Shown: positions 1 to 8,800 of the stretch, piece after piece | Numbering within the stretch: the first letter of the stretch is position 1 | Layout of the letters: each line of letters begins with the position of its first letter | IMG/VR virus record: IMGVR_UViG_3300034104_002496 | Coordinates: 1 to 28,907 of that record | Length of the DNA stretch: 28,907 nt | Reading direction: 5' to 3' (one strand) | DNA from: a virus | Notes under the pieces: model-generated | The model's database searches: none | Told to the model about the DNA's origin: nothing | What the model saw: the letters and a program-made list of their open reading frames with translations, nothing else | Program-made: the position numbers and the translations under genes

Positions 1-573
1 TATGGTTCATTAAATAAAGCACAAAGAGATATTGCTTTCTATCATACCAATTATTACAATGATGATTCTACTTTAGATGTATCAGAATATAATTCTCTTA
101 CACCGAGTTCACGTAAAAAGTATTGGGCTCCAGTCTTGGATTTATATGGTAATCCCTATGAATACGTTAGGTCTAAAGAAGATATTGTGATTTCAACAAA
201 TAAAATAATCAGTGCAAATATCACTTTAACCACTAATACATCTTTTATTGTTGGCGAAAAGATAACTCAAAGCACAAGTGGAGGAACAGCTTTCGTTGCA
301 TTTAGCAATTCATCTATGTTAACAATACAACATATCACTGGAACTATTAATGCTAATAATATTACTGGTAATGATTCCGGTGCAGTTGCAACTGTTCAAG
401 ATGTAACGACCATAAGCACTCCAATATCAGAAGATGAGTTTGTATACTTCACACCAATTTCTTATTATGATTATGAATTAGATTTAAACACAAAGAAAAA
501 GAATATTAATGTTCTGGACAAAGCTTATACTGAAATTGTAAGTTCTCAATTTAGGCAATTGCTCAATGGCTAA
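1..573 (+). CDS. gp53: Baseplate wedge protein, gp53-like (3' part; 5' end lies outside the window)
   Basis: The frame is open from the first base, so this is the C-terminal 190 residues of a longer gene. A TTG at 136 is not the start, because coding continues upstream with a wedge-like segment ending in KKYWAPVLDLYGNPYEYVR. In T4, gp53 joins the gp7-8-10-6 wedge to the hub. Two features suggest gp53: the YFTPISYYDYELDLN stretch followed by a basic Lys run, and the final segment INVLDKAYTEIVSSQFRQLL, which is the typical closing helix of gp53 proteins. Between them lies an inserted beta-type repeat (about residues 65-135 of the visible part) with the motif FIVGEKITQSTSGGTAFVA, a type that recurs in the giant wedge proteins downstream. 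The next gene starts inside its last codons. The identification rests on motif resemblance and position beside the hub genes. The missing N-terminus prevents a full comparison. Confidence 0.75.
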   Translation, partial: YGSLNKAQRDIAFYHTNYYNDDSTLDVSEYNSLTPSSRKKYWAPVLDLYGNPYEYVRSKEDIVISTNKIISANITLTTNTSFIVGEKITQSTSGGTAFVAFSNSSMLTIQHITGTINANNITGNDSGAVATVQDVTTISTPISEDEFVYFTPISYYDYELDLNTKKKNINVLDKAYTEIVSSQFRQLLNG

Positions 574-1822
574 TAATAATGAATTAAACTATGATATTCT
601 AATAAAGGCAATTAATGTCATATCTTATGATGGAAAAACTAAACAGAGTATAATCTCTCAAGTTTCCAGCATTGACATTTATGAATCAATATTCAATGCA
701 CTCGTAAGTTGCGATGTTCAAATGATTGACCAGATCAATATCATTGAAACATTTCCTTTATTGAGACAAAAAGTATATCTTGAGATGGAATACTCTACTC
801 CTAAACTTGAAGGCAGCGTGAAAAGAAGATTTATTGTAAATGAGATTGGATTACGTACATATGACAATCAACTTAAAACTTCTAAATATGTTTTACAGTG
901 CTTAAGCGAAGAAGTTATTCAACATTCAAACCAAGTTGTGACAGAAGCAATTACTGGAGAAGAGATTTCTAAAGCAATTCCTCGATTTGTAAAAACATAT
1001 TTAAACTCCAATAAAAAAGTATCAGTAGATAATACTAAAGGTACTCAGTCTATTCAAGTTCTAAATCTCAAACCGTTAAAAGCAATAGATTTCTTAAGAA
1101 AGAAAGCAATATCTAAATCATATGTATCCAATACTTTTCTTTTCTTTGAGAACGTACATGGATTTTATTTTGTAACTCTTGAGTGGCTAATAAACAATAT
1201 TAAAGGTCCGGCTGATGCTAAGTTTTTTCTTAAATGGGGGGATGATCCATCAGTTGAAAGATTTAGAAACATATTAGGTTATCAGGGAATAGTGCAAGAT
1301 AACGCTACAGATATTATTGCATCAGGTGGTTTACATACAGTTCATAAACGTTTAGATATTGCAACTGGTGTAGTAACTGAGTTTGTGACTAAACCAAACG
1401 TTGAAGCATTCCTTAGAGGAGCTGGAGTCAATATTTCTCCTCATCTTTCTACGTTCATTACTGATAATAGCAAACAACCCGCGATCACAGTGTATACTGT
1501 ATGGGATTCTACTCAAGGTGAAACGTTCTCATATGAACAACCTTTAAGAGATTTTTATATTAATTTATGCACAAGTAATATAACGAGAATATATGTGTAT
1601 GGTGATGCAGCATTGACATGTGGAGACACAGTTGATCTGCAATTGCCAGTAGCAAGTAGTGATGTAGAAGATATGAAAAAAGTTAACTATAGCAAATATA
1701 TGTCTGGCAAATTTCTAATTTCAAAGATTAGACATATGATTAGCGTTCAGGGTAATGCTTCATTTTCATATCGTATGTCTTTAGAGTTAATACGACCAGC
1801 ATATGGAGAAACTATACTATGA
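566..1822 (+). CDS. Baseplate hub protein, gp27-like
   Basis: This 418-residue protein probably forms the trimeric baseplate hub ring that connects the tail tube to the spike, as T4 gp27 (391 residues) does. The N-terminal 120 residues look like a beta-barrel domain: DIYESIFNALVSCDVQMID is followed by charged strands. The middle (about 130-215) has the hub-type pattern of a short PRFVKTYL helix, an IDFLRKKA helix and then FLFFENVHGFYFVTL, comparable to the 'retrieve residue, FVFWQD, G' stretch of T4 gp27. The C-terminus (about 345-415) has GDAALTCGDTVDL and SGKFLISKIRHMI, the second barrel. It overlaps the preceding gene by 8 bases and shares an ATGA with the spike gene, so the three are probably translationally coupled. 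Adjacency to the spike supports the call. Sequence identity to T4 gp27 is too low to be sure by eye. Confidence 0.72.
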   Translation: MANNNELNYDILIKAINVISYDGKTKQSIISQVSSIDIYESIFNALVSCDVQMIDQINIIETFPLLRQKVYLEMEYSTPKLEGSVKRRFIVNEIGLRTYDNQLKTSKYVLQCLSEEVIQHSNQVVTEAITGEEISKAIPRFVKTYLNSNKKVSVDNTKGTQSIQVLNLKPLKAIDFLRKKAISKSYVSNTFLFFENVHGFYFVTLEWLINNIKGPADAKFFLKWGDDPSVERFRNILGYQGIVQDNATDIIASGGLHTVHKRLDIATGVVTEFVTKPNVEAFLRGAGVNISPHLSTFITDNSKQPAITVYTVWDSTQGETFSYEQPLRDFYINLCTSNITRIYVYGDAALTCGDTVDLQLPVASSDVEDMKKVNYSKYMSGKFLISKIRHMISVQGNASFSYRMSLELIRPAYGETIL

Positions 1823-2550
1823 ATAGTTTAAATGATTTAGGAGGAGATGGACTTCTTCGATGGTTCATAGGCACTGTTGAAGACATTAATGATCCTCTAA
1901 AACTAGGTAGGGCTAAAGTAAGAATTCCTGCATTACAAGATGGAATCTATACTGAAAACTTAATCTGGGCTCGACCAATTAGTCCAGTGCAAAGCGCAAG
2001 CTATTATGGGATTGGAATCTCACCTAATGGTCTTCTCAATGGATCACAAGTTTTTGGTTTCTTTTTAACAGGAACTGAAGGAAATATTCCAATGATAATT
2101 GGATCAATTTCTAAACACAATAACAATGATCCAAATTTGAGTGATGTCAATGCTCTTGCTAGAGAAGTAAATGACATACCAAAAACGCAAATTGATTATG
2201 AAAGTTCTGCTAACCCTGGCGTAACGTTCAAAGAACCAAAACCAACATATGCTGCTAAGTATCCTTACAATCATGTAATGAGAACTATATCTGGGCACAC
2301 TGTTGAATTTGATGATACGCCTGGTGCAAATAGAATTCACATTTATCATTCATCTGGAACATACATTGAGATTTCCGCAGATGGCAGTCAGGCTACTCAT
2401 ATTAAAGGTAACAATACAAACGTTACTCTTAAAGATGAAAAAGTCTTTGTTGAAGGTAAGTCGACCATCATCGTAAAGGGAGAAGCAGAAATCTATTCAG
2501 ATACTAAGATAACACTTCAAGCTCCTGAAGTAAGTATAAACGGAGGTTGA
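1819..2550 (+). CDS. gp5: Baseplate spike, gp5-like OB-fold and beta-helix protein without a lysozyme domain
   Basis: This 243-residue protein is the central membrane-puncturing spike that sits under the hub. Residues 14-100 form the gp5 OB-fold, with WFIGTVEDINDPLKLGRAKVRI near the start and GSQVFGFFLTGTEGNIPMIIGSI at its end, both typical of this domain. After a linker of about 50 residues rich in Asn and Pro, residues 153-243 form the needle: HVMRTISGHTVEFDD, then IHIYHSSGTYIEISADG, then short alternating strands ending VSINGG. T4 gp5 is 575 residues and carries a lysozyme domain between OB and needle; there is no room for one here. The start is set by ATGA overlap with the hub gene and a GGAG at 1804-1807. 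The needle has no visible PAAR tip domain, so a tip protein may be encoded elsewhere. Confidence 0.87.
   Translation: MNSLNDLGGDGLLRWFIGTVEDINDPLKLGRAKVRIPALQDGIYTENLIWARPISPVQSASYYGIGISPNGLLNGSQVFGFFLTGTEGNIPMIIGSISKHNNNDPNLSDVNALAREVNDIPKTQIDYESSANPGVTFKEPKPTYAAKYPYNHVMRTISGHTVEFDDTPGANRIHIYHSSGTYIEISADGSQATHIKGNNTNVTLKDEKVFVEGKSTIIVKGEAEIYSDTKITLQAPEVSINGG
2541..2546 (+). promoter_or_regulatory. Shine-Dalgarno site deciding the start at 2552
   Basis: CGGAGG ends 5 bases before the ATG at 2552. A second in-frame ATG at 2567 would lie 20 bases away, so the upstream start is preferred. The site sits inside the last codons of the spike gene. Confidence 0.7.
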
Positions 2551-2551
2551 T

Positions 2552-3643
2552 ATGGTTATCGTATGTATGAATGGACCATTTGGTGGATTTGATTCTTTAT
2601 ACAATCAAATCAAAGACAGTTTAACGCATCCTCCTTTGTTTTCAAGAATTGTAGTTCCAGACATCATTGGAACCCTCCAAGAAAAGATGTTCTCGACGGT
2701 TGAAGATATTGTTGATGCTGCAGGTAATTTAGTTGAAAGAACTAGATCTTATATTAGTAGTGTGAACATGGAAGTTTGTCATTTACTATCACATTTAAAT
2801 GATATGTCTTTCTTTGATTTAATCATTAAAGGCGTTAAAAAGATACTTGATTTTGTTGGGCTTAGTAATCTTTTTCGTTCATTCTTTCCAAAGATTTTAG
2901 GATTAGGAATATCCATTTACGATATTATTGTTGGCGGAATATCTCCTAAAGAAATCTACAAAGCAATACGAGAAGCAATTGACAATGGTTTAGATGTTCT
3001 TTGGAGTTTTGTTCCAAAACCATTTTATATTGATTTGAATCTTCCTGACATTTCTTTACCTAATATCTTTCAAATGATTCTAAAACAATACAAAGACATT
3101 ATTTTAAAGCCAATCATGGATTTGGTAGGTATACTTACTGACTTTTTAGATAGCATATCTTTAGGCTTATTTAGTTTTACTCTTCCTCAAGTTCCATCTA
3201 TTGGTGAAATAGTCAATAAGCTTTATGAAAAAATTAAATTGTTTGCAATTGCTAAAGCCATTGATTTAAAGAATATGGTAATAGGAGGATTTAATGAGGT
3301 GATGGCTTTAGCTAGAAAAATGATGAATTTTGGAATGAAAATTTCTGATCTACTAAATGGATTATCTTTTGGTAGTCTTTCTGGATGGTTGTTCAACGCA
3401 ATAGATAATATGTTTAATACAGTGAAAATGATGAGCGTTGAATTATTGATGCAAGTTAACAATATGGTTGATTCGATTTATACCTTTGTATATAAATTGA
3501 TATGGGATTTTATTACGAGTTTACCGGTAATTGGTGACATTATTAAAGCTTTGTTTTTTCCAATATGTATTCCAATTCCAACTGTTCAAGATGCGGTAAA
3601 CGAAGCAACGAGTGTGGGTGCTTCTGCTATTCCGCGGGTATAA
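2552..3643 (+). CDS. Unrecognised hydrophobic, helix-rich baseplate-associated protein
   Basis: I do not recognise this 363-residue protein. It is almost wholly predicted amphipathic or hydrophobic helix with many Ile, Leu, Phe, Met and Asp, few charged runs and frequent helix breaks. Examples are IIKGVKKILDFVGLSNLF (about 90-107), FPKILGLGISIYDIIVGGIS (about 113-132) and LIWDFITSLPVIGDIIKALF near 318-337. There is no signal peptide; the N-terminus is MVIVCMNGPFGGFDSL. No single segment reads as a classic long transmembrane span, but several could associate with membrane. It lies between spike and gp25 in a tightly packed operon, so a baseplate or tail role is likely by context only. Possibilities include a hub plug, a tube-lumen or tape-measure-like protein, or a protein delivered into the host envelope. 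T4 gp28 is a membrane-associated hub protein, but I see no specific match to it. Confidence 0.6.
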   Translation: MVIVCMNGPFGGFDSLYNQIKDSLTHPPLFSRIVVPDIIGTLQEKMFSTVEDIVDAAGNLVERTRSYISSVNMEVCHLLSHLNDMSFFDLIIKGVKKILDFVGLSNLFRSFFPKILGLGISIYDIIVGGISPKEIYKAIREAIDNGLDVLWSFVPKPFYIDLNLPDISLPNIFQMILKQYKDIILKPIMDLVGILTDFLDSISLGLFSFTLPQVPSIGEIVNKLYEKIKLFAIAKAIDLKNMVIGGFNEVMALARKMMNFGMKISDLLNGLSFGSLSGWLFNAIDNMFNTVKMMSVELLMQVNNMVDSIYTFVYKLIWDFITSLPVIGDIIKALFFPICIPIPTVQDAVNEATSVGASAIPRV

Positions 3644-3646
3644 ATA
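3639..3646 (+). promoter_or_regulatory. Candidate T4-type late promoter, TATAAATA
   Basis: TATAAATA is identical to the T4 late-promoter core recognised by the gp55 sigma with gp33 and the sliding clamp. It overlaps the stop codon of the previous gene and lies in a 21-base gap, the second longest in the window, with the gp25 start 19 bases downstream. In such AT-rich DNA I estimate about four chance copies per strand in the window, and three others do occur inside genes. Position, not sequence alone, supports this one. Confidence 0.45.
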
Positions 3647-3664
3647 GGAATAAAAAGAACTACT

Positions 3665-4090
3665 ATGGATACATCTTTTCCCGATAGAAAAACTACAGCA
3701 CTTCCAAAGACTGAATACTTTAGTGATTTTCTTGTCAATCTGGACGCCCATCCGGATAATATGCAAGTTGTTAAGAATATCAATGAAAAAGCTGTAATCA
3801 GATCCATTAGGAATCTTTTATTCACAAATAAATATGAAAGACTATTCCAACCAGACATTGGTTGTGAGATAAACAAGATACTATTTGAGCCACTTACTCC
3901 AGCATCGGTGTCCGCTTTAAAGACAGTAATTGAAACCACTATTCAGAGATATGAACCAAGAGCTGGTCTTTTAGAAGTAATAGTAACTCCATATATAGAA
4001 CAAAATTTATTAGTAGTTACTATTAAGTTTTTTATCTCAAATAGTCAACAGCCTGTATCTTTCACCGTTCAACTATCAAGAGTTCGATAA
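3665..4090 (+). CDS. gp25: Baseplate wedge protein gp25
   Basis: This 141-residue protein is the gp25-like wedge subunit, homologous to type VI secretion TssE. With gp6 and gp53 it forms the inner core bundle, and it primes sheath assembly. The family core is clear: AVIRSIRNLLFTNKYERLFQ at residues 43-62, followed by PDIGCEINKILFEPLT with the typical G and FEP, then the hallmark RYEPRA near 95-101 (the conserved EPR of the family). T4 gp25 is 132 residues, so it is full length. It has a 35-residue N-terminal arm ahead of the core, beginning MDTSFPDRK. An AGGA at 3646-3649 is rather distant from the start (15 bases), so a weak ribosome site is likely. The stop codon shares one base with the start of gp6. 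Confidence 0.96.
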   Translation: MDTSFPDRKTTALPKTEYFSDFLVNLDAHPDNMQVVKNINEKAVIRSIRNLLFTNKYERLFQPDIGCEINKILFEPLTPASVSALKTVIETTIQRYEPRAGLLEVIVTPYIEQNLLVVTIKFFISNSQQPVSFTVQLSRVR

Positions 4091-5883
4091 TGGCAAATAA
4101 CAGTATAAACTTAGTCAATCTTGACTTTGCTTCATTCAAAACTCAATTAAAAACTTATCTTAAATCACAAGATATTTTTAAAGACTATGATTTTGAAGGA
4201 AGTAATATATCCGTTCTATTGGACATTCTTTCATATAATACTTATACAAACTCTTTTTACTTGAATATGGTTGGTAACGAAATGTTCATGGATACCGCTG
4301 TGTTACGTGACAGCGTAGTCTCTCATGCTAAGTTATTGAATTATGTTCCACGGTCATTCAAATCTGCCCGCGCAATTGTTGATCTTACGGTATATGGTGG
4401 AAACACATCAGTTACATCAATCATTGCACCAAAGGGCACCTCGTTTACTTCTAGGGTTAGTTCTAATAACTTTGTATTCGTTACGGATCAGAACGTTATT
4501 CTTACTGGAGCTAATGGAACATATTCTGCGGAAAATGTAGATATCTACGAAGGTGATTATGTCAGTGAAAGTTTTGTTGTAAATTATGCAAATACTACTC
4601 AACGATATGTTTTAAATAGCACAAACATTGATACGGATTCGATTACCGTTGCTTCTATTGAAGATAATGGTGGCAATACAATTCACTATACTTTAGCCAC
4701 TTCACTATTAGATAAAACTAGCAATTCTCAAATCTATTTTGTTCAAGCCGCCCAAGATCAAAAATATGAAATTTTATTTGGTGATGGTATTAGTGGTAGA
4801 AAGCCAAAAGATAATGCAATTATTTTATGTGAATATCGTGTAACAAATGGCGAAATTCCTAATGGTGCATTTAGATTTATATCTGACGGCGCTATTGGCG
4901 GACTATCAAACGTTCAAATTGGCACAGTTGCTGCAGCAATAGGTGGTTCAGTTAATGAATCGATTGAATCTGTTAAATTCAATGCTCCACGTTATTTTAC
5001 TGCTCAGGAAAGAGCAATCACTACTGAAGATTATGAAAATCTTCTGAAAATTAACTTTCCAGAAGTTCTTGCTGTATCAGCTTATGGCGGTCAAGATGTA
5101 GATCCTCCCCAATATGGTCGGGTGTTTGTTGCAGTTGACATTGATCAAGTTGATGGCTTACCAGCAAGTAAACGAGATGAGTATTATAGTTTCTTAAAGA
5201 CTAGATGCCCAGTATCCATTGAACCAATTATCATTGAGCCTGAAATGACATTTGTTTATATTTCAAGTCTTGTTCGTTACAATATTAACACTACAGATTT
5301 GTCAGATGGTGATATTAAATCATTTGTTTTATCAGCCATTAGCACTTATTCTACTACTTATCTGAATGATTTTAATAAAACATTAAGATATAGCCAATTA
5401 GTCACAGCTATTGATAATGCAGATGAAAACATTGTTGGTAATGAAACCGACATTGAAGCAGTTAAGAAAATACGTCCACGAGTGAATAGTAATACTCCTA
5501 TAATATTAGATTTTAATTTTGCTTTAGAGAGTGGTGTTACTTCCGGTAAATTGCGGCATAATAATAGAAGTACTAGTCCAATATTTTCTACTAGTTTTGA
5601 TTTTCAAAATCAAGTTGCTAGATTGCAAGATGATGGATTAGGTAGTCTTAATATAGTAAAAGCAGATGTTGGTGCTTCTATTGAGAAATTAGCTCCTGCC
5701 GGAACTGTAGATTATACAACTGGAAGATTGAATATTACAGGATTAAATATCCAATCATATTATGGTTCAAGTATTAAGATATATGTTAGGCCTTTGCTTA
5801 AAGATATATTCTCAACTAAGAATTCAATATTACAAATAGTTGCAGACGATGTTGAAATTGCAATTGAACAGGTTCGTATATAA
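4090..5883 (+). CDS. gp6: Baseplate wedge protein gp6
   Basis: This 597-residue protein is the dimerising wedge protein that forms the iris-like ring of the inner baseplate (T4 gp6 is 660 residues; the domain is the J-like protein of other contractile systems). The N-terminal signature is present: FEGSNISVLLDILSYNTYTN, then a short FYLNMVGNEMF and TAVLRDSVVSHAKLLNYVPR (about residues 36-92). A beta region follows. The core J-like motif comes at about 300-355: RYFTAQERAITTEDY, a short NFPEV, then GGQDVDPPQYGRVFVAVD, all family hallmarks. The C-terminal third has IRPRVNS and a beta sandwich ending VEIAIEQVRI. Translation is probably coupled to gp25 (TAATG overlap, with AAGAG seven bases upstream). 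Nothing seems missing. Confidence 0.96.
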   Translation: MANNSINLVNLDFASFKTQLKTYLKSQDIFKDYDFEGSNISVLLDILSYNTYTNSFYLNMVGNEMFMDTAVLRDSVVSHAKLLNYVPRSFKSARAIVDLTVYGGNTSVTSIIAPKGTSFTSRVSSNNFVFVTDQNVILTGANGTYSAENVDIYEGDYVSESFVVNYANTTQRYVLNSTNIDTDSITVASIEDNGGNTIHYTLATSLLDKTSNSQIYFVQAAQDQKYEILFGDGISGRKPKDNAIILCEYRVTNGEIPNGAFRFISDGAIGGLSNVQIGTVAAAIGGSVNESIESVKFNAPRYFTAQERAITTEDYENLLKINFPEVLAVSAYGGQDVDPPQYGRVFVAVDIDQVDGLPASKRDEYYSFLKTRCPVSIEPIIIEPEMTFVYISSLVRYNINTTDLSDGDIKSFVLSAISTYSTTYLNDFNKTLRYSQLVTAIDNADENIVGNETDIEAVKKIRPRVNSNTPIILDFNFALESGVTSGKLRHNNRSTSPIFSTSFDFQNQVARLQDDGLGSLNIVKADVGASIEKLAPAGTVDYTTGRLNITGLNIQSYYGSSIKIYVRPLLKDIFSTKNSILQIVADDVEIAIEQVRI

Positions 5884-8800
5884 TGAAAGATATTGAAAAA
5901 AATATATCGACATTAATCCAGTCACAATTTCCTTCTTTCTATAATGAAGAAGGAGAGATGTTCATTGCTTTTGTTAAAGCGTACTATGAATGGTTAGAAG
6001 AAAACGGAAATACTCTATATCATTCTCGCCGTCTTTTAGAATATAGTGATGTTGATAGAACTTTAGATACTTTCATAAAGCAATTTAAAGAACAATATTT
6101 AAAGAATATTGTATTCACTACTGATTCAAATAAACAACTTTTTATTAAGCATGCATTAGAATTCTATAAGTCTAAAGGATCTCAAAGATCTATAGACTTA
6201 TTTTTTAGACTAGTCTATGGTATTCCTGCAGAAGTTTATGTTCCAGCAGATGACATCTTTAGGTTATCTGCTAGTGAATACACAACTCCATATTATCTTG
6301 AAGTCACTGGTCATCCTGATAATATCAATTTTGTAGGAAATCAGATTACAGGAGCTCTTTCTGGCGCTACGGCTTTCGTTGAAAAATTAATTAGAAAAAG
6401 AATTAATTCTCAAAATATTGATGTTTTTTTCATATCAAACATCAATAAAGATTTCCAAGTTCATGAACCAATTTCTTATTCTAACAATTTTGGTGATTCA
6501 CCTAGAATCATTGGATCACTTTCTAGGTTTGAAGTAATTGCAGGTGGTTCAGGATTTGCTGTAGGAGATATTGTTGATATTGATTCAACTACTACAGGAG
6601 CTCAAGCAAAAGGTCGAGTAACAGAAGTTGATAATGTTACAGGCGTTGTTAATTTTGCATTAGTCGATGGTGGTTGGGGTTTTTCTACTAATGCTCAAGT
6701 CATTGTGTCTGAGAGAGTATTAGTTGTTAATAATGTGATTATGGCAAATACCTCTGTTCCAAACACATATTTGCTATTTGAGAAAGTTACACAGCCTTTA
6801 GCTAATATCATATTCACAACGATGACTGGCGCATTTGCTTCAAAAGAAGTATTTCAAAAATATCATTCAAATGGTTCACTTGCAGCAAATGGAAGAATTT
6901 TAGCAGTCACTCAAAATACTGTAACTAAAACTGGTGAGTTGTTAGTCAATACGAACAGAGGAAATGTTGAACTTGGAACAAGCACAATCTATATAACGGG
7001 TAATGCAACATTTGCTACGGCTACAAGCATTACTGATAAGACAGCAACCGCAAATGTTATGGGTGTTTCGAGTAATGTAGTTTTATATTGCTATGATTCA
7101 CATGGTTCATTTAAAATAAATGATGAAGTTTACCAAGGAAATTCAACAGTTGAATGGGCAAATGGCATAGTCTACGATGTAATAGGAACATCAGCAAATC
7201 TAGAATTAATAGTATCTAATGTTAATGGGATATTCCGACCATCCGTTGCAAATGTATACGCAAGAGCTTCCATTTCTACATATGCACAAGTAAATTCATT
7301 TTCTACAACCATTGGGGTTTACGATGTAGATAATGCATTTTCTAAACTTGAATCAAATTATATTAGAGCTCAAACTCCATCTGGGTTTGTAGTTGTTTCT
7401 ACTGGTGGTGTTGGATTTGTTAATGCTCAAGCATTAACTTTGATTGGTGATACTTCAACTATTAGTACGGCTACTGCCACAGCTACTACAAATGCTACTG
7501 GTGGATTAATAAGAGTAACCATTACATCTGGATTATCTAATTACATAGATAATGAAACTCTCACAATTCAAAGTGGAACATCATCTACAAATGCTACTGG
7601 TGTCATCAATATTATTCCTGGCTCATCGACTGTAGCAAATATCGAACTTATTAGCGAAGGTTCTCTAGCCGGATTCTCAGTTGGCGATTTATCATTTGAA
7701 GAAACTGTAGTAGTCAATCAAGATTTAATTTCTTCAAACAATGCAGCAAACGTATATTTTACAAATACTGCATTTATCTTAGATGGTACCGGTTCTGGCA
7801 TTTCTTCAAATGGTTATGGGTTTATTAAATTTCCAGCCGGAAATATAAATTCAATTATTCTTGATTGTTTAGACATTTCAAGCAAAGTAGTTGGTACTAT
7901 TACTGAAATTACTGGTATTAGTCAAGGCACAAACTATACACTTGATCCATTTGTTGCAGTAGTTGAACCTGCAATTGTTGCACAAGGTGCAAATGATTAC
8001 ATCTTTACCGTTATGAACGCAACAGGAAACTTTGCTAATGGTGAATTAATTCAACAAAGTAGAAACATTGCAAACGTTAACATATTAACCGTTTCAAGCG
8101 TTACGAGTGGTAATGTAGATATACTCACTGTTACTGATGCAACCGCTCCTTTCACTCTTGGAGAAATAATTTATCAATCAAATGGCACTGCAAATATTGG
8201 ATATGGTACTTTGCAAACTTCTGTCATTACTTCTAATGCTGGAACTATGACTATTAGGTCAGTATCTAACGGGTTCTCAAATGGCATTTATAAAGTAGTA
8301 GGTGCAACTTCTGGCGCAAATGCGACTGTATCGTTAGTTAATTATAATTTCTTCCAGATTAATGAACAAATTCAACAATATGCTAATAGTACAACAGTTG
8401 TTGCTAATGCAATTGTTCAAAGTGTTTCTATAAACCCAACAACACGCGTTGGATCAATCACAATTAATTCTGTTTCTTCTAATTTTCAAGTGTCTTCAAA
8501 TAGTTCAAATGGTTTGATCAGAGGAACTTTGACCGTTGCAAACGCTATTGTTGACACCGTGAATACGGCTAACATAACAGTCAATACACGAGCAATTATT
8601 GATGGGATTGCAAATGATTCAACAATATATGTTAAACGATTAAGCCTTGCAAATTTCTTTGAAGTCACAACTAATAGTATGGTTATTGGATTATCTTCAG
8701 GTGTTTCAGCTAACTTAGTAGCATTTGATTATGATGATACAAAGTCAGGAATCAATGCAAACGTTACTGCTGATTCAACTATCGCCAATGGCTATGTAGT

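Noticed and set aside
136-138. TTG as the start of the first gene
   Set aside because: The frame is open to the window edge and the upstream residues read as gp53-like sequence, so this is an internal Leu codon of a partial gene.
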